Positions 16,243 to 26,002 of a stretch of 44,926 bases of DNA are shown piece by piece. Origin of the DNA: an uncultured Lactobacillaceae bacterium (GTDB lineage: Bacteria > Bacillota > Bacilli > Lactobacillales > Lactobacillaceae); NCBI GenBank assembly GCA_945273735.1, contig CALYPJ010000010.1, forward strand, positions 1-44,926, written 5' to 3'. The number at the start of each line of letters is the position of its first letter. The stretch's first letter is position 1. The notes beneath the pieces are model-generated. The model did not search any database. It saw only the letters and a list, made by a program, of their open reading frames with translations, and had not been told where the DNA came from. Position numbers and translations under genes: made by a program.

Positions 16243-17514
16243 CTAAAAAAGTTTCATAATATCATGAATAGTTACAACTATAATTAACATAAATAAAAGT
16301 AAAGCGCCTGCCAACGTTACTACAACTTCGTGTTCTTGTTTTAATGGTTTTTTTCGAATAGCTTCAATCAAATTAAGTAGAACTTTACCACCATCAAGCC
16401 CAGGTATTGGCAAAAGATTAGCAATTGCTAAACTGACGGAAAGAGCACCACATAAAGATACTAACACTCCCAAACCACTATCTGCTGCTTGAGCTGAAAT
16501 GCTATAGATACCAACCGGGCCAGCAATTTTATTTAATGAAAAGCCTCCAGTAAAAAAAGAACCTAAAGTTTGAAAAATAGCAATTGCATTATCGTAAGTT
16601 TGAGTAAAACCATACAAAAATTGTGATCGTAAATCTTTTTTGTACCAAACTGAAATTCCAATTAAATAACGACCTTTTCCTTCCGCTTTACTGTACTTAG
16701 GCCTGATCATATAATTTTTAATTCGTCCTTCATGCTTTACTTTAAGTTTTATTGGTTTTTTTGATGGATTTTTATTTATAGCATCATAAATTTCTTCATA
16801 ATTGTTAGTTTTTGTACCATTTACAGCTATAACCGCATCACCAGTTTTAATTCCTGCCTTTGCTGCAGGCATTGTTTGATCAAAAATAGTTATTTTATTG
16901 GAATTAGTATCTTGAACGCCACCTACCATAAAAGCTGATAAAGAAAATGCTACAATAGCTAGCAAAATATTATTAAAAGGTCCAGCAAAATTGGTGATTA
17001 ATTTTTTCCACCATGAAGCAGAACTGTATTGAACATCTCTTGGTGCAATTCTTATCTCCGTACCATCATTTTCAACGATAAAAGCGTCATGATCTACATT
17101 AAAAGTCTTCGTTATAAGATCATTAGCCTTATTATCAAACGAATCACCAGTTAAAGTTAATTGATCAGTTAAATCACTCTTACGAACCGTAAAAGGTAGG
17201 CCAGGATGAGAAGGGTTTTCACGAGTATCAATCTTAGTAATAATATTTTGATTATTAAAGGTTAGAAAAACATTTTTACCGGCAGTAAGGTCAGTTTCCT
17301 CTAATCCAGCTAAACGTACATAGCCTCCCAATGGTAAAATTCGAATTGTAAATGTAGTTCCGTTCTTTCCATGATGCTGAAAAATTTTAGGACCCATTCC
17401 AATAGCAAACTCTCGCACTAAAATTCCAAGTTTACGAGCAAAGAAATAATGACCAAATTCATGAAAAACCACTAAAACTGTAAAAATAATTAAAAAGGCA
17501 ATGATTCCTTTCAT
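16243..17514 (-). CDS. rseP: Site-2 zinc metalloprotease RseP/RasP
   Basis: A 423-residue membrane protease. The zinc motif HEFGH is at residues 18-22 in the first membrane helix, a PDZ domain occupies about 200-285 (TMPAAKAGIKTGDAVIAVNG), and the second metal motif NLLPIPGLDGGKVL is near residue 366. It performs regulated intramembrane cleavage of anti-sigma factors and of leftover signal peptides. It sits between cdsA and proS, its conserved location. Confidence 0.95.
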   Translation of the reverse strand: MKGIIAFLIIFTVLVVFHEFGHYFFARKLGILVREFAIGMGPKIFQHHGKNGTTFTIRILPLGGYVRLAGLEETDLTAGKNVFLTFNNQNIITKIDTRENPSHPGLPFTVRKSDLTDQLTLTGDSFDNKANDLITKTFNVDHDAFIVENDGTEIRIAPRDVQYSSASWWKKLITNFAGPFNNILLAIVAFSLSAFMVGGVQDTNSNKITIFDQTMPAAKAGIKTGDAVIAVNGTKTNNYEEIYDAINKNPSKKPIKLKVKHEGRIKNYMIRPKYSKAEGKGRYLIGISVWYKKDLRSQFLYGFTQTYDNAIAIFQTLGSFFTGGFSLNKIAGPVGIYSISAQAADSGLGVLVSLCGALSVSLAIANLLPIPGLDGGKVLLNLIEAIRKKPLKQEHEVVVTLAGALLLFMLIIVVTIHDIMKLF

Positions 17515-17523
17515 GTAGCCTCC

Positions 17524-18303
17524 TTAAAATAGTCCAATGAGGTGTAAGCAAGGAAATACAAATAGAAAGCTATCAAATCTATCTAAAATACCTCCATGTC
17601 CTGGTAAAATTTTTCCAGAGTCTTTAACATGATAGTGACGTTTCATCGCCGATTCAGCTAAATCTCCTAACTGGCCGATAATTGATAAAACTAAAGTAGA
17701 TAAAATTAATAAAAAAATATTATTTTGAATTTGAAAAAATGAATTATAAATCAATGCTACTATTATTGCCGATAAAGTACCACCTATTGAACCTTCCCAG
17801 GTTTTATTGGGACTAACAATTGGGTCTAACTTATGTTTACCAAACTTTTTACCTATCAAATACGCAAAAATATCTGTTGACCAAACTAACAATAGACCAT
17901 AAAACAAATATGATAATCCCCGATTAGAAGCAGCCGTTAAATAATAAAAACCATGACCAATATAATAAGTAGTTATTGCTATTACTCCTGCATCTTCAAT
18001 TGTAAAAGTTTGATAAGAAATCACAATTGTTACTAATAAGATTAAGATAAAAACATAAAATAATTCATTTTTTTTCAACCATAAATTCTGAAAATAACTA
18101 TTTGGTAAAGTTAAAGAAGCACCTATTAGCATAGATAAAATAGCAATTGGGTGTAAAACCATAATTTTTTTCATGATAAAGATTTCAGAAACGCCAATAA
18201 AGGCTAAAACAGCACTAGCAATCTGAATCCAAATTCCTCCAGCAATTAGAATAGGAATAAAAATTGCTAAAGCAACAATTGCAGTAATTGTTCTTGTTTT
18301 CAA
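17524..18303 (-). CDS. cdsA: Phosphatidate cytidylyltransferase
   Basis: A 259-residue polytopic membrane enzyme making CDP-diacylglycerol from phosphatidate and CTP, the branch point of phospholipid synthesis. The CdsA signature is visible near the C-terminus (KDSGKILPGHGGILDRFDS), preceded by SPNKTWEGSIGG. About seven or eight membrane helices. It lies between uppS and rseP as in most Firmicutes. Confidence 0.95.
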   Translation of the reverse strand: MKTRTITAIVALAIFIPILIAGGIWIQIASAVLAFIGVSEIFIMKKIMVLHPIAILSMLIGASLTLPNSYFQNLWLKKNELFYVFILILLVTIVISYQTFTIEDAGVIAITTYYIGHGFYYLTAASNRGLSYLFYGLLLVWSTDIFAYLIGKKFGKHKLDPIVSPNKTWEGSIGGTLSAIIVALIYNSFFQIQNNIFLLILSTLVLSIIGQLGDLAESAMKRHYHVKDSGKILPGHGGILDRFDSFLFVFPCLHLIGLF

Positions 18304-18321
18304 AATTTAATCTCTCTTTTA

Positions 18322-19041
18322 TTAAAGTGCGCCAAAACGACGATTACGATTTTCATATTCAATAATAGCTTTAGATAAATCATCTTCTGTGAAATCCGGC
18401 CAATAAACATCAGTAAAATAAAGTTCAGCATAAGCTAATTGCCAAAGCAAAAAGTTAGATATCCTTTTTTCACCAGAAGTCCTAATTAACAAATCTACAT
18501 CATTTAAAGATTTTAAGTTAGTTAATAAATGGTTAGAGAAAACACTTTCATCAATATCTTCAGGTTTTAATTTATTTTCTAATACTTCTTTAGCAATTTG
18601 ACGAGTAGCATTAACTATCTCCGCTTTGCCACCATAGTTAAAAGCAAAATTCAAAATTAAACCTGTATTTTTAGATGTTTGTTTCTCCGCATCTTCTAAT
18701 GCTTTTAAAGTTGCTGTCGGAAGATTTTTTAAAAAACCCGTTACTTTTACTACTACATTTCGCTCGACCAACTCTGGAACAAATTTATTAAAAAAAACTA
18801 CAGGTAATCTCATTAAAAAATTAACTTCATCTTTAGGCCTTTTCCAATTTTCCGTTGAAAAAGAATAAAGAGTTAATACCTTTATGTTTAAATTATCTGC
18901 GGCAATTGCAATTCGCCGCACATTTTCCATTCCTTCTCGATGTCCTGCTATCCTTGGTAATTTTCTTTTATTAGCCCAACGTCCATTACCGTCCATAATA
19001 ATAGCAACATGTTGAGGAATTCCCTGATTATATTGTCCCAA
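18322..19041 (-). CDS. uppS: Undecaprenyl diphosphate synthase
   Basis: A 239-residue cis-prenyltransferase that extends farnesyl diphosphate with isopentenyl diphosphate to the C55 carrier used for cell-wall synthesis. IIMDGNGRWANKR (about 14-26) carries the catalytic Asp and diphosphate-binding residues; TLYSFSTENWKRP, FNYGGKAEI and RTSGEKRISNFLLWQLAYAE complete the family signature. Its substrate would come from the mevalonate operon at 35548-39465. Confidence 0.96.
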   Translation of the reverse strand: MGQYNQGIPQHVAIIMDGNGRWANKRKLPRIAGHREGMENVRRIAIAADNLNIKVLTLYSFSTENWKRPKDEVNFLMRLPVVFFNKFVPELVERNVVVKVTGFLKNLPTATLKALEDAEKQTSKNTGLILNFAFNYGGKAEIVNATRQIAKEVLENKLKPEDIDESVFSNHLLTNLKSLNDVDLLIRTSGEKRISNFLLWQLAYAELYFTDVYWPDFTEDDLSKAIIEYENRNRRFGAL

Positions 19042-19057
19042 AAAATTGCCTATACCT

Positions 19058-19615
19058 TTATATTTTAGAAATTTCTGCTTCTTTGTCTAAAGTTATTTGA
19101 TCAATTTTGTTTATAAATTCATCATGAACCTTTTTTACATCTTTTTCACGTTTATGTAAAATATCTTCACTAATATCACCATTTTTTTGCTGTTTTTTCA
19201 ATTCATCTAAGGCATCACGTCGCCCACTACGCACCATAACCTTGGCTTCTTCCGCAATTTTTTTAACTTCTTTAACTATTTCCTGCCGAGATTCACCAGT
19301 TAGTTGTGGAATTATTAAACGAATTGTACCACCATCAACTGAAGGATTTATACCTAAATCAGATTTATTAATTGCAGCTTCAATTTCTTTTAAAGAACTC
19401 TTATCAAATGGTGTGATTTGAATAACTCTTGCTTCAGGGATTGAAACAGAAGCAATTTGTTTTAAAGGGGTAAGAGCACCATAATAATCTACCATAATGT
19501 CATTCACTAAACTTGCATTAGCGCGACCAGCTCGAATTTTTCCTAATTCGAATTCAAGGTTTGATATTCCCTTTTGCAATTTACTTTTTAATTTATCAAT
19601 TACTTCGTCAACCAT
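19058..19615 (-). CDS. frr: Ribosome recycling factor
   Basis: A 185-residue protein with the typical RRF sequence (LGKIRAGRANASLVNDIMVDYYG, then PLKQIASVSIPEARVIQITPFD). With EF-G it splits post-termination ribosomes. The start codon follows the pyrH stop directly, and uppS comes 16 bases later. Confidence 0.97.
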   Translation of the reverse strand: MVDEVIDKLKSKLQKGISNLEFELGKIRAGRANASLVNDIMVDYYGALTPLKQIASVSIPEARVIQITPFDKSSLKEIEAAINKSDLGINPSVDGGTIRLIIPQLTGESRQEIVKEVKKIAEEAKVMVRSGRRDALDELKKQQKNGDISEDILHKREKDVKKVHDEFINKIDQITLDKEAEISKI

Positions 19616-20340
19616 TATTTATCTCCTGTAATTAAGGTTCCTATATTTTCGCCTTTTACCAAACGCAAAATATTATTAGGTTCATTTAAATCAAAAACTA
19701 TTAACGGAATATTATTTTCCAAAGCTAAAGAACTAGCTGTTTTATCCATTACATTTAAGCCCTTTTTAATAATGTCCATATGGGTAAGTTCAGTATACTT
19801 AGTAGCATCAGGATTAACTTTAGGATCATCCGAATAAACCCCGTCAACACCATTTTTACCCATCAAAATTACTTCTGCATTTATTTCCAAAGCTCTTAAA
19901 GCTGCTGTAGTATCAGTTGAAAAATAAGGGTTGCCTGTTCCACCAGCAAAAATAACGACACGACTTTTATCTAGGTGTCTAATAGCTTTACGGCGGATAT
20001 ATTGCTCTGCCACTTGACGCATCTCAATCGAGGTTTGTACCCTAGTTGCTACATCTAATTTTTCCAGGGCGTCTTGTAAAGCTAAAGCATTCATAATAGT
20101 ACCTAACATGCCAATATAATCAGCCTGAGGCCTTTCCATTCCTAATTGCTCACCTGCTTCACCACGCCAAAGATTACCACCACCAACTACAATTGCAATT
20201 TGAATTCCTATTTGATGAACTTCAGCAACAGTTTTAGCAACTTGAGAAATAACTAAAGGATTAATTCCTTTTCCCGTATCACCGCCCAAAGCTTCACCAC
20301 TAATTTTTAAAAGGATTCGATGATATTTGAAATCACTCAA
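19615..20340 (-). CDS. pyrH: UMP kinase
   Basis: A 241-residue amino-acid-kinase-fold enzyme phosphorylating UMP to UDP. Landmarks are [12 protein letters not shown] (10-21), [13 protein letters not shown] (48-60), and [19 protein letters not shown] (about 131-149). Downstream of the terminator that follows tsf and upstream of frr, the usual order. Confidence 0.97.
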   Translation of the reverse strand: MSDFKYHRILLKISGEALGGDTGKGINPLVISQVAKTVAEVHQIGIQIAIVVGGGNLWRGEAGEQLGMERPQADYIGMLGTIMNALALQDALEKLDVATRVQTSIEMRQVAEQYIRRKAIRHLDKSRVVIFAGGTGNPYFSTDTTAALRALEINAEVILMGKNGVDGVYSDDPKVNPDATKYTELTHMDIIKKGLNVMDKTASSLALENNIPLIVFDLNEPNNILRLVKGENIGTLITGDK

Positions 20341-20443
20341 AAATATACTCCTTTATTTTATTATATAAATTAATATAGCACAGTTAACGCCTATCAAAAC
20401 AAACAAATTTTTTTTTCAATTATTTATTTTTTTTTTAGAAAAA

Positions 20444-20485
20444 AAGTCTGTAAGGGACTAGATTTTATCTAGTAGTTACAGACTT
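20444..20485 (-). terminator. Intrinsic terminator between tsf and pyrH
   Basis: Outer arms AAGTCTGTAA (20444-20453) and TTACAGACTT (20476-20485) enclose an inner stem ACTAGA/TCTAGT. A T-run follows on the minus strand. It should end most rpsB-tsf transcripts before pyrH; the plus-strand flank is weaker. Confidence 0.85.
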
Positions 20486-20500
20486 AAAAAATTGAAAAAA

Positions 20501-21376
20501 TTATTGTATTTGATCCATAACTTCTTTTACAAAGTTATCATTCTTTTTTTCGATTCCTTCACCAACTTCGTAACGCACAAAATCTTTTATTTCACATTTT
20601 TGTGTTTTAAGATAAGCCGAAACTTTTAAAGAAGGATCTTTCACATACTCTTGATCTGCTAAAGTAATTTCACTAAGTTTCTTATTTACTCTACCTTGTA
20701 CAATTCGATCAATAATATTTTCTGGTTTACCTTCATTACGTGTTTCTTTAGTGGCAATTTCAGTTTCAGTATCAATAATTTTTTGAGGAATATCTTTGCG
20801 AGAAACATATAAAGGATGAATTGCCGCAACATGCATTGCAACATTCTTTGCAGCTTCTTCGCTATCGCCTTTTAAAGTAACTAAAACAGCTATTTGGCCA
20901 CCATTATGAATATAAGTACCAAATACTTCTTCATCAGATTTTTTAATTACGGAAAAACGTCTTAGAGTTATTTTTTCACCAATAACAGCTGTTGCATTCG
21001 TAATTTCATCTTGTACTGTTCCTTCATTAACAGGCAAATTTAAAGCTGTTGCCATATCCTTAGGATCATTTTCGGTAATTACTTTTAAAATATCGGAAAC
21101 GACTTTTTTAAAGCGATCATTTGATGCAACAAAATCAGTTTCAGCGTTAACCTCAATAATACCTGCTGTATTTCCTTCAACAAGTACTTGAGCTAAACCT
21201 TCAGCAGCAATTCGACCACTTTTTTTGGCAGCCTTAACAACTCCCTTTTCACGTAATTCTTTGATTGCGGCTTCTAAATCGCCATCAGTAGCTACTAAAG
21301 CTTTTTTTGCATCCATCATACCGGCACCGGTTTTATCACGTAATTCCTTAACTTGGGCTGCGGTAATTTTAGCCAT
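20501..21376 (-). CDS. tsf: Elongation factor Ts
   Basis: A 291-residue nucleotide-exchange factor for EF-Tu. It opens [20 protein letters not shown], then [12 protein letters not shown], with the TDFVASND exchange motif at about 80-87 and the dimerisation core behind it. Sixteen bases below rpsB, co-transcribed with it. Confidence 0.98.
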   Translation of the reverse strand: MAKITAAQVKELRDKTGAGMMDAKKALVATDGDLEAAIKELREKGVVKAAKKSGRIAAEGLAQVLVEGNTAGIIEVNAETDFVASNDRFKKVVSDILKVITENDPKDMATALNLPVNEGTVQDEITNATAVIGEKITLRRFSVIKKSDEEVFGTYIHNGGQIAVLVTLKGDSEEAAKNVAMHVAAIHPLYVSRKDIPQKIIDTETEIATKETRNEGKPENIIDRIVQGRVNKKLSEITLADQEYVKDPSLKVSAYLKTQKCEIKDFVRYEVGEGIEKKNDNFVKEVMDQIQ

Positions 21377-21392
21377 ATAAATTTCCTTTCCG

Positions 21393-22217
21393 TTATTTAC
21401 TTACGTTGTCACCTTCAACAACATCAACGATTTCTTCCATATCTTTTTGATCATCATTAGTTTCAGATTTTTCTTCAAACTGATCAGCTAAAGCTTCCTG
21501 ATTATTTGCACTATCAGTATCATTACCTTGTTCTTCACCTTCTCGGCCTTCAATTACAGCGTCAGCCATTTTAGAAGTAATTAATCTAATTGCTCGAATA
21601 GCATCATCGTTTGAAGGAATAATAACATCAATCAAATCTGGATCAGCATTAGTATCGACCATTCCAACAATTGGAATGTTCAACTTATTTGCTTCTTTTA
21701 CAGCAATAATTTCTTTATGAGTATCAGCAATATAAATCACATCAGGTAAGCGATCCATATCTTTGATTCCACCTAGAAATTTTTCTAACTTATCATGTTC
21801 TTTTTGTAATTTAACAACTTCCTTTTTAGGCAAGCGTTCAAAAGTACCATCTTCAGACATCTTTTCTAAATCTTTAAGACGTTTAATTCTTTTTTGAATT
21901 GTATCCCAATTAGTTAATAAACCACCAAGCCAACGATGGTTAATATAAAATACGCCCGCTCTTTTAGCCTCTTCTTCAATTGCTGTAGAAGCTTGTTTTT
22001 TAGTTCCAACAAAAAGAAATTGAGCACCATTTTTTGCTGCATCTCTTACATAATTGTATGCATCACTAACCATCTTTACTGTTTTTTGTAAATCAATAAT
22101 ATAAATGTCATTTCTTGCAGTAAAAATATAAGGTTTCATTTTTGGATTCCATTTACGAGTTTGGTGTCCAAAATGAACTCCTGCTTCTAAAAGTTGCTTC
22201 ATTGTTATTTCTGCCAT
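21393..22217 (-). CDS. rpsB: 30S ribosomal protein S2
   Basis: A 274-residue protein beginning [28 protein letters not shown] and [15 protein letters not shown] are conserved. The last 50 residues form a low-complexity acidic tail (rich in Asp, Glu, Asn). ATG follows GGAGG (22227-22223). Upstream lies a structured leader with its own promoter. Confidence 0.98.
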   Translation of the reverse strand: MAEITMKQLLEAGVHFGHQTRKWNPKMKPYIFTARNDIYIIDLQKTVKMVSDAYNYVRDAAKNGAQFLFVGTKKQASTAIEEEAKRAGVFYINHRWLGGLLTNWDTIQKRIKRLKDLEKMSEDGTFERLPKKEVVKLQKEHDKLEKFLGGIKDMDRLPDVIYIADTHKEIIAVKEANKLNIPIVGMVDTNADPDLIDVIIPSNDDAIRAIRLITSKMADAVIEGREGEEQGNDTDSANNQEALADQFEEKSETNDDQKDMEEIVDVVEGDNVSK

Positions 22218-22320
22218 TTTTTCCTCCGGTTATATCAAACAATTACTTTTAACTCTACTAATTAACTGTCTAAAACAGCACCGATAATAAATAAGTAATT
22301 GCGGCATTTGGCACAAAGCC
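22218..22320 (-). promoter_or_regulatory. Structured rpsB leader RNA
   Basis: About 100 transcribed bases before rpsB. A 9-bp long-range stem pairs CAATTACTT (22301-22293) with AAGTAATTG (22248-22240), enclosing a CTGT/ACAG hairpin (22278-22266), and it ends just before the ribosome-binding site. A GGC/GCC hairpin lies further upstream. Autoregulatory leaders bound by S2 are known in Firmicutes; binding here is inferred from position and structure. Confidence 0.5.
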
Positions 22321-22327
22321 ATGACTT

Positions 22328-22356
22328 ATCATACGAGATTTACCGAATTATTTCAA
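22328..22356 (-). promoter_or_regulatory. Promoter of rpsB-tsf
   Basis: On the minus strand, -35 TTGAAA (22356-22351), a 17-base spacer, and -10 TATGAT (22333-22328). It fits a start of transcription near 22321. Confidence 0.75.
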
Positions 22357-22430
22357 GATATTTAAACATAAATTTAACATATTTAAAGAAAATATTTCAT
22401 TTAAAAATAGTTTTGATAAAATAAGGCATA

Positions 22431-23021
22431 ATGATTAAATACCCTACAGGACAAGGAAATAATCGATCTTCTAATAAATCCAAGCCAGTCTTCGGACGAA
22501 GAGGGATGTCGTTAGAAAAGATGATTAACTTAAGTAATAAATATTATTTAAATTTAGAAATTGCTGTGGTCCATAAAAAGCCAACTCCAATTCAAATTGT
22601 TAAAGTAGACTACCCTAATCGAAGTCATGCCAAAATTACTGAAGCTTATTTTAGACAGCCATCTACCACGGACTATAATGGTGTTTATCAAGGTTACTAC
22701 TTAGACTTTGAAGCAAAAGAAACTACTCGCATTAATTATTTGCCCTTAGATAATTTTCACCAACATCAGGTGCAACATATGGCAAATTGTATCAAACAAA
22801 GAGGAATTTGTTTTGTAATCGTTTCATTTTTAAAACTAAACCGCTTTTTCTTTTTACCTGCAGCAACTGTAGTTAAATACTGGGATCAGCAAAAATACAA
22901 TGGCCGCAAGTCTATTCCACTTAAAATATTTGAAGAAAAAGGTTTTGAATTTCAACCAAATAGTATTCCTTTAATTCCATATATCAAATATGTAAATTTT
23001 GTTATAAAAAATAAGAGATAA
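22431..23021 (+). CDS. recU: Holliday junction resolvase RecU
   Basis: A 196-residue nuclease. It has the N-terminal TGQGNNRSSNKSKPVFGRRG segment (about 6-25, with the flexible tail) and the catalytic core with DYNGVYQGYYLDFEAKET (about 79-96), where D..G.Y.G...DFEAK provides the metal ligands. It resolves recombination junctions in Firmicutes and forms a conserved pair with the pbp1A gene, which starts four bases after its stop codon. ATG start with AAGG just upstream. Divergent from rpsB. Confidence 0.96.
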   Translation: MIKYPTGQGNNRSSNKSKPVFGRRGMSLEKMINLSNKYYLNLEIAVVHKKPTPIQIVKVDYPNRSHAKITEAYFRQPSTTDYNGVYQGYYLDFEAKETTRINYLPLDNFHQHQVQHMANCIKQRGICFVIVSFLKLNRFFFLPAATVVKYWDQQKYNGRKSIPLKIFEEKGFEFQPNSIPLIPYIKYVNFVIKNKR

Positions 23022-23024
23022 AAA

Positions 23025-25352
23025 ATGGTACAACATTATCATCGTCCTTTAAGTAAAAAGAATATAAAAACAAAAAAGCATAAAAGTTTAATTAAACAAA
23101 TAATTATCGGATTATTTTTAACCTTTCTAGTGGTATGTGCAATTGGAGCTTCACTTTTTGCATTTTATGCAATAGGTTCACCAAAGTTAACCAGAGCCAA
23201 ATTAGAAAGTGTAAAGTCAAGTGTAATATATGATCAACAAGAAAAAGTAATTTATACAGCTGGAGTTGAAGATAGAACCTATGTACCAATTAATCAGGTA
23301 TCTAAAACTTATCTTGATGCATTAATTAGTGTTGAGGATCGACACTTTTACGAAAATAATCTGGGTATTGACCCTATGCGTATTGTAGTTGCTGGATTTA
23401 GAAATGTTATGGGGGCTCAAACATCTGGTGCTTCAACTTTAACTCAGCAATTAATTAAATTATCATTCTTTTCTACTAAAGCGACGGACCGTACTATTAG
23501 AAGAAAAGCTCAAGAAGCTTGGCTCGCAATGCAATTAGAACAGAATTATACAAAAGAGCAAATTCTTGAATTTTATATCAATAAAGTATATTTGGGCAAC
23601 AGTATATATGGGATTCAAACTGCTTCAAAGTACTATTTTAATAAAGATAATCGAGATTTATCCTTAGACCAAGCTGCTGCTTTAGCTGGACTTTCTAATT
23701 TACCAACTTTACTCGAACCTTATCAACACCCTCAGTCATTTATTAACCGGCGAAATATTGTCTTAAAAGCAATGTTGAGCAATAAAAAAATAAGTAATGA
23801 ACAGTACCAGAAAGCATTAAATGCCTCCACTTTAAAGTCATTGGTTGCTAAATCTGATAATGATCAAAAAAAAGATGTTAATTTAACTGTAGACCCTTAT
23901 GTTAAAGAAACACTCAATCAAGTTAAAAAATTAGGGTATGATCCCTTTGCTGATGGTTTAAAAATTTATACTAACTTAAATTATAGTTTACAAGAAAAAA
24001 TTTATGATTTAGTTAATAAAGATGATTCAATTAATTTTTTTGATGATCAATTACAAATTGCTTTAACGATTATTGATCCAAATAGTGGCAAAGTTATTGC
24101 TCAAATTGGAGGTCGTAAAAATCCCAAAATTCAATTTGGATTGAATCGAGCGGTTCAAACATCACGTAGTGTTGGATCAACAATTAAGCCGCTTTTTGAT
24201 TACGCTCCAGCTATTGAATATTTAAAGTTTTCAACTTTTCATGAAATGATTGATGAACCATTTAATTATCCTAACACTAATACGCCTGTTCACAATTGGG
24301 ATAACAATTATCAAGGGACTATTTCATTACGTCAAGCTCTGGCAGCTTCCAGAAATGTTCCTGCAGTAAAAATTTTACAAGAAGTGGGAATTAAATCAGC
24401 AACGAATTTTGTAAAAAAAGTCGGCCTAATAATTCCTCCTAAAGACCAGGTATATTCTGAAGCAATTGGCGGTTCTTTTTCAACCCTCCAGATGGCAGCT
24501 GCTTATGGTGCATTAGCCAATAATGGAATTTACCATGAACCTTCATATATATCAAAAATTGTTTTCCCTGATGGGACAACACGGCACTATGATAGTAAGG
24601 AAACTAAAGCTATGTTTCCAGCTACAGCTTATATGATTACTGATGTTTTAAAGGATTCTTTTAAATACGGTAATGGAAAATATGGAATTACTCCTAGTAT
24701 TTATGACGCTGCAAAGACTGGCTCAACAAATTATGACGAAAATGAAATAAAGAAAAACCCCACACTAGGTGGGGTGGGAATCGCAAAAGATAATTGGTTT
24801 AATGGTTACTCCAGAGATTACAGCGTTTCTATTTGGACAGGATACGATAATACAACCTTAAATGGCTTAAATTATGAAAAACAAGGTATTGCCGGAATAA
24901 TCTATCAGAAAATTATGAATTATCTTTACCAGAAAAAAAATTCAAAAGATTGGGAGAAACCTACTAATGTTGAAAAAGTCAGAGTTCTCGCTGGAATTTA
25001 TCCGCCGATTGCAGTTTCATATGGTGGAGTACCTGAACTATTTTTAAGTGGAACTCAACCTAGTAAGGCAACAATAAGTCCTCAACCAGAAATAAATCAA
25101 AACAATAATTCAAGTTCAAATTCAAGTTCTAAATCATTTGCTGAAAGCTCATATTCATCGAGCTTTACAGATTCAAGTTCAAGTTCTTCAACAAGTAGTT
25201 CAACAATTCAATCTAGTAGTTCAAGTGAACAAAAATCAACTGAAAGCCAAACCAGTTCCCAAATTAATAATTCGGAACCCACAACAAGTTCATCTAATAA
25301 CGAAAAAAGTAATGAAAGTACAGAAAAATCATCTTCAAGTTCAAAAAATTAA
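23025..25352 (+). CDS. pbp1A: Class A penicillin-binding protein 1A
   Basis: A 775-residue bifunctional cell-wall synthase. Order: cytoplasmic basic stretch, membrane anchor (about 25-48), glycosyltransferase domain (VEDRHFYENNLGIDPM, GASTLTQQLIK, KVYLGNSIYGIQTASKYYF), then transpeptidase domain with active Ser385 in the S-T-I-K tetrad, SRN in the following helix and KTGS at about 564. The last 85 residues are a Ser/Thr/Asn-rich linker of low complexity. It polymerises glycan from lipid II and cross-links stem peptides outside the membrane. It is four bases below recU and ends on the stop codon of the convergent nth. Confidence 0.96.
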   Translation: MVQHYHRPLSKKNIKTKKHKSLIKQIIIGLFLTFLVVCAIGASLFAFYAIGSPKLTRAKLESVKSSVIYDQQEKVIYTAGVEDRTYVPINQVSKTYLDALISVEDRHFYENNLGIDPMRIVVAGFRNVMGAQTSGASTLTQQLIKLSFFSTKATDRTIRRKAQEAWLAMQLEQNYTKEQILEFYINKVYLGNSIYGIQTASKYYFNKDNRDLSLDQAAALAGLSNLPTLLEPYQHPQSFINRRNIVLKAMLSNKKISNEQYQKALNASTLKSLVAKSDNDQKKDVNLTVDPYVKETLNQVKKLGYDPFADGLKIYTNLNYSLQEKIYDLVNKDDSINFFDDQLQIALTIIDPNSGKVIAQIGGRKNPKIQFGLNRAVQTSRSVGSTIKPLFDYAPAIEYLKFSTFHEMIDEPFNYPNTNTPVHNWDNNYQGTISLRQALAASRNVPAVKILQEVGIKSATNFVKKVGLIIPPKDQVYSEAIGGSFSTLQMAAAYGALANNGIYHEPSYISKIVFPDGTTRHYDSKETKAMFPATAYMITDVLKDSFKYGNGKYGITPSIYDAAKTGSTNYDENEIKKNPTLGGVGIAKDNWFNGYSRDYSVSIWTGYDNTTLNGLNYEKQGIAGIIYQKIMNYLYQKKNSKDWEKPTNVEKVRVLAGIYPPIAVSYGGVPELFLSGTQPSKATISPQPEINQNNNSSSNSSSKSFAESSYSSSFTDSSSSSSTSSSTIQSSSSSEQKSTESQTSSQINNSEPTTSSSNNEKSNESTEKSSSSSKN

Positions 25353-26002
25353 ACGTTAAATATCCCTAAACGCTTCTGACCATATTTACAATAACTAATA
25401 ATTTCACAATTATTACATTTTGGCGAACGAGCTGTACAAATATAACGACCAAAAAGTACTAAGCGATGATGAGTATCAATCCAATCCTTTTTAGGCGTTA
25501 ATGCCATTAATTCTTTTTGAACTGTTTTAACATCAGCATCATTAGAAACAATATCCCAACGTTTAGCAAGTCTTTGAACGTGGGTATCAACAGCGAAAGA
25601 AGGTATTTTATAAAAATCACCTAGAACTACGTTTGCAGTTTTTTCACCTACTCCTGGCAATTTTAGTAAATCTGATTTTTTTCGAGGCAATTGATCATGG
25701 AATTTTTCATGAAGTAAAAGTGAAGCACTAATGATATTTTTACTTTTATTATGGTATAAACCGATTGAACTAATTAATTTTTCTACATTCAACACATTAG
25801 CATGTCCTAATTTTTTTGCTGTTGGATATAGTTTAAATAAGTTTGGGGTTACTTTGTTAACCATCTTATCAGTAGTTTGAGCACTTAAAATAACAGCAAT
25901 CAGCAATTCAAAACTATTTTGATAATGTAATTCAGTCTGAGCTTTTGGATACTTTTTTTCAAGATATATTAAAATTTGACGATAATCATTTTTACTAATC
26001 AT
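25349..26002 (-). CDS. nth: Endonuclease III
   Basis: A 217-residue base-excision-repair glycosylase/AP lyase for oxidised pyrimidines. Helix-hairpin-helix LPGVGEKTANVVLG (about 114-127) with catalytic Lys, catalytic Asp in VDTHVQRLAKR, and the 4Fe-4S ligands C-x6-C-x2-C-x5-C near the end. It overlaps the dnaD stop (4 bases) and converges on pbp1A with stop codons overlapping. Confidence 0.96.
   Translation of the reverse strand: MISKNDYRQILIYLEKKYPKAQTELHYQNSFELLIAVILSAQTTDKMVNKVTPNLFKLYPTAKKLGHANVLNVEKLISSIGLYHNKSKNIISASLLLHEKFHDQLPRKKSDLLKLPGVGEKTANVVLGDFYKIPSFAVDTHVQRLAKRWDIVSNDADVKTVQKELMALTPKKDWIDTHHRLVLFGRYICTARSPKCNNCEIISYCKYGQKRLGIFNV

Noticed and set aside
25087-25340. Ser-rich DNA repeats in pbp1A as a microsatellite or mobile repeat
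   Set aside because: It is an ordinary low-complexity Ser/Thr tail, common in PBP1A of lactobacilli, and stays in frame.
25138-25359. Gln/Val-rich frame over the end of pbp1A
   Set aside because: Alternate-frame reading of the Ser-rich codon repeats in the pbp1A tail.
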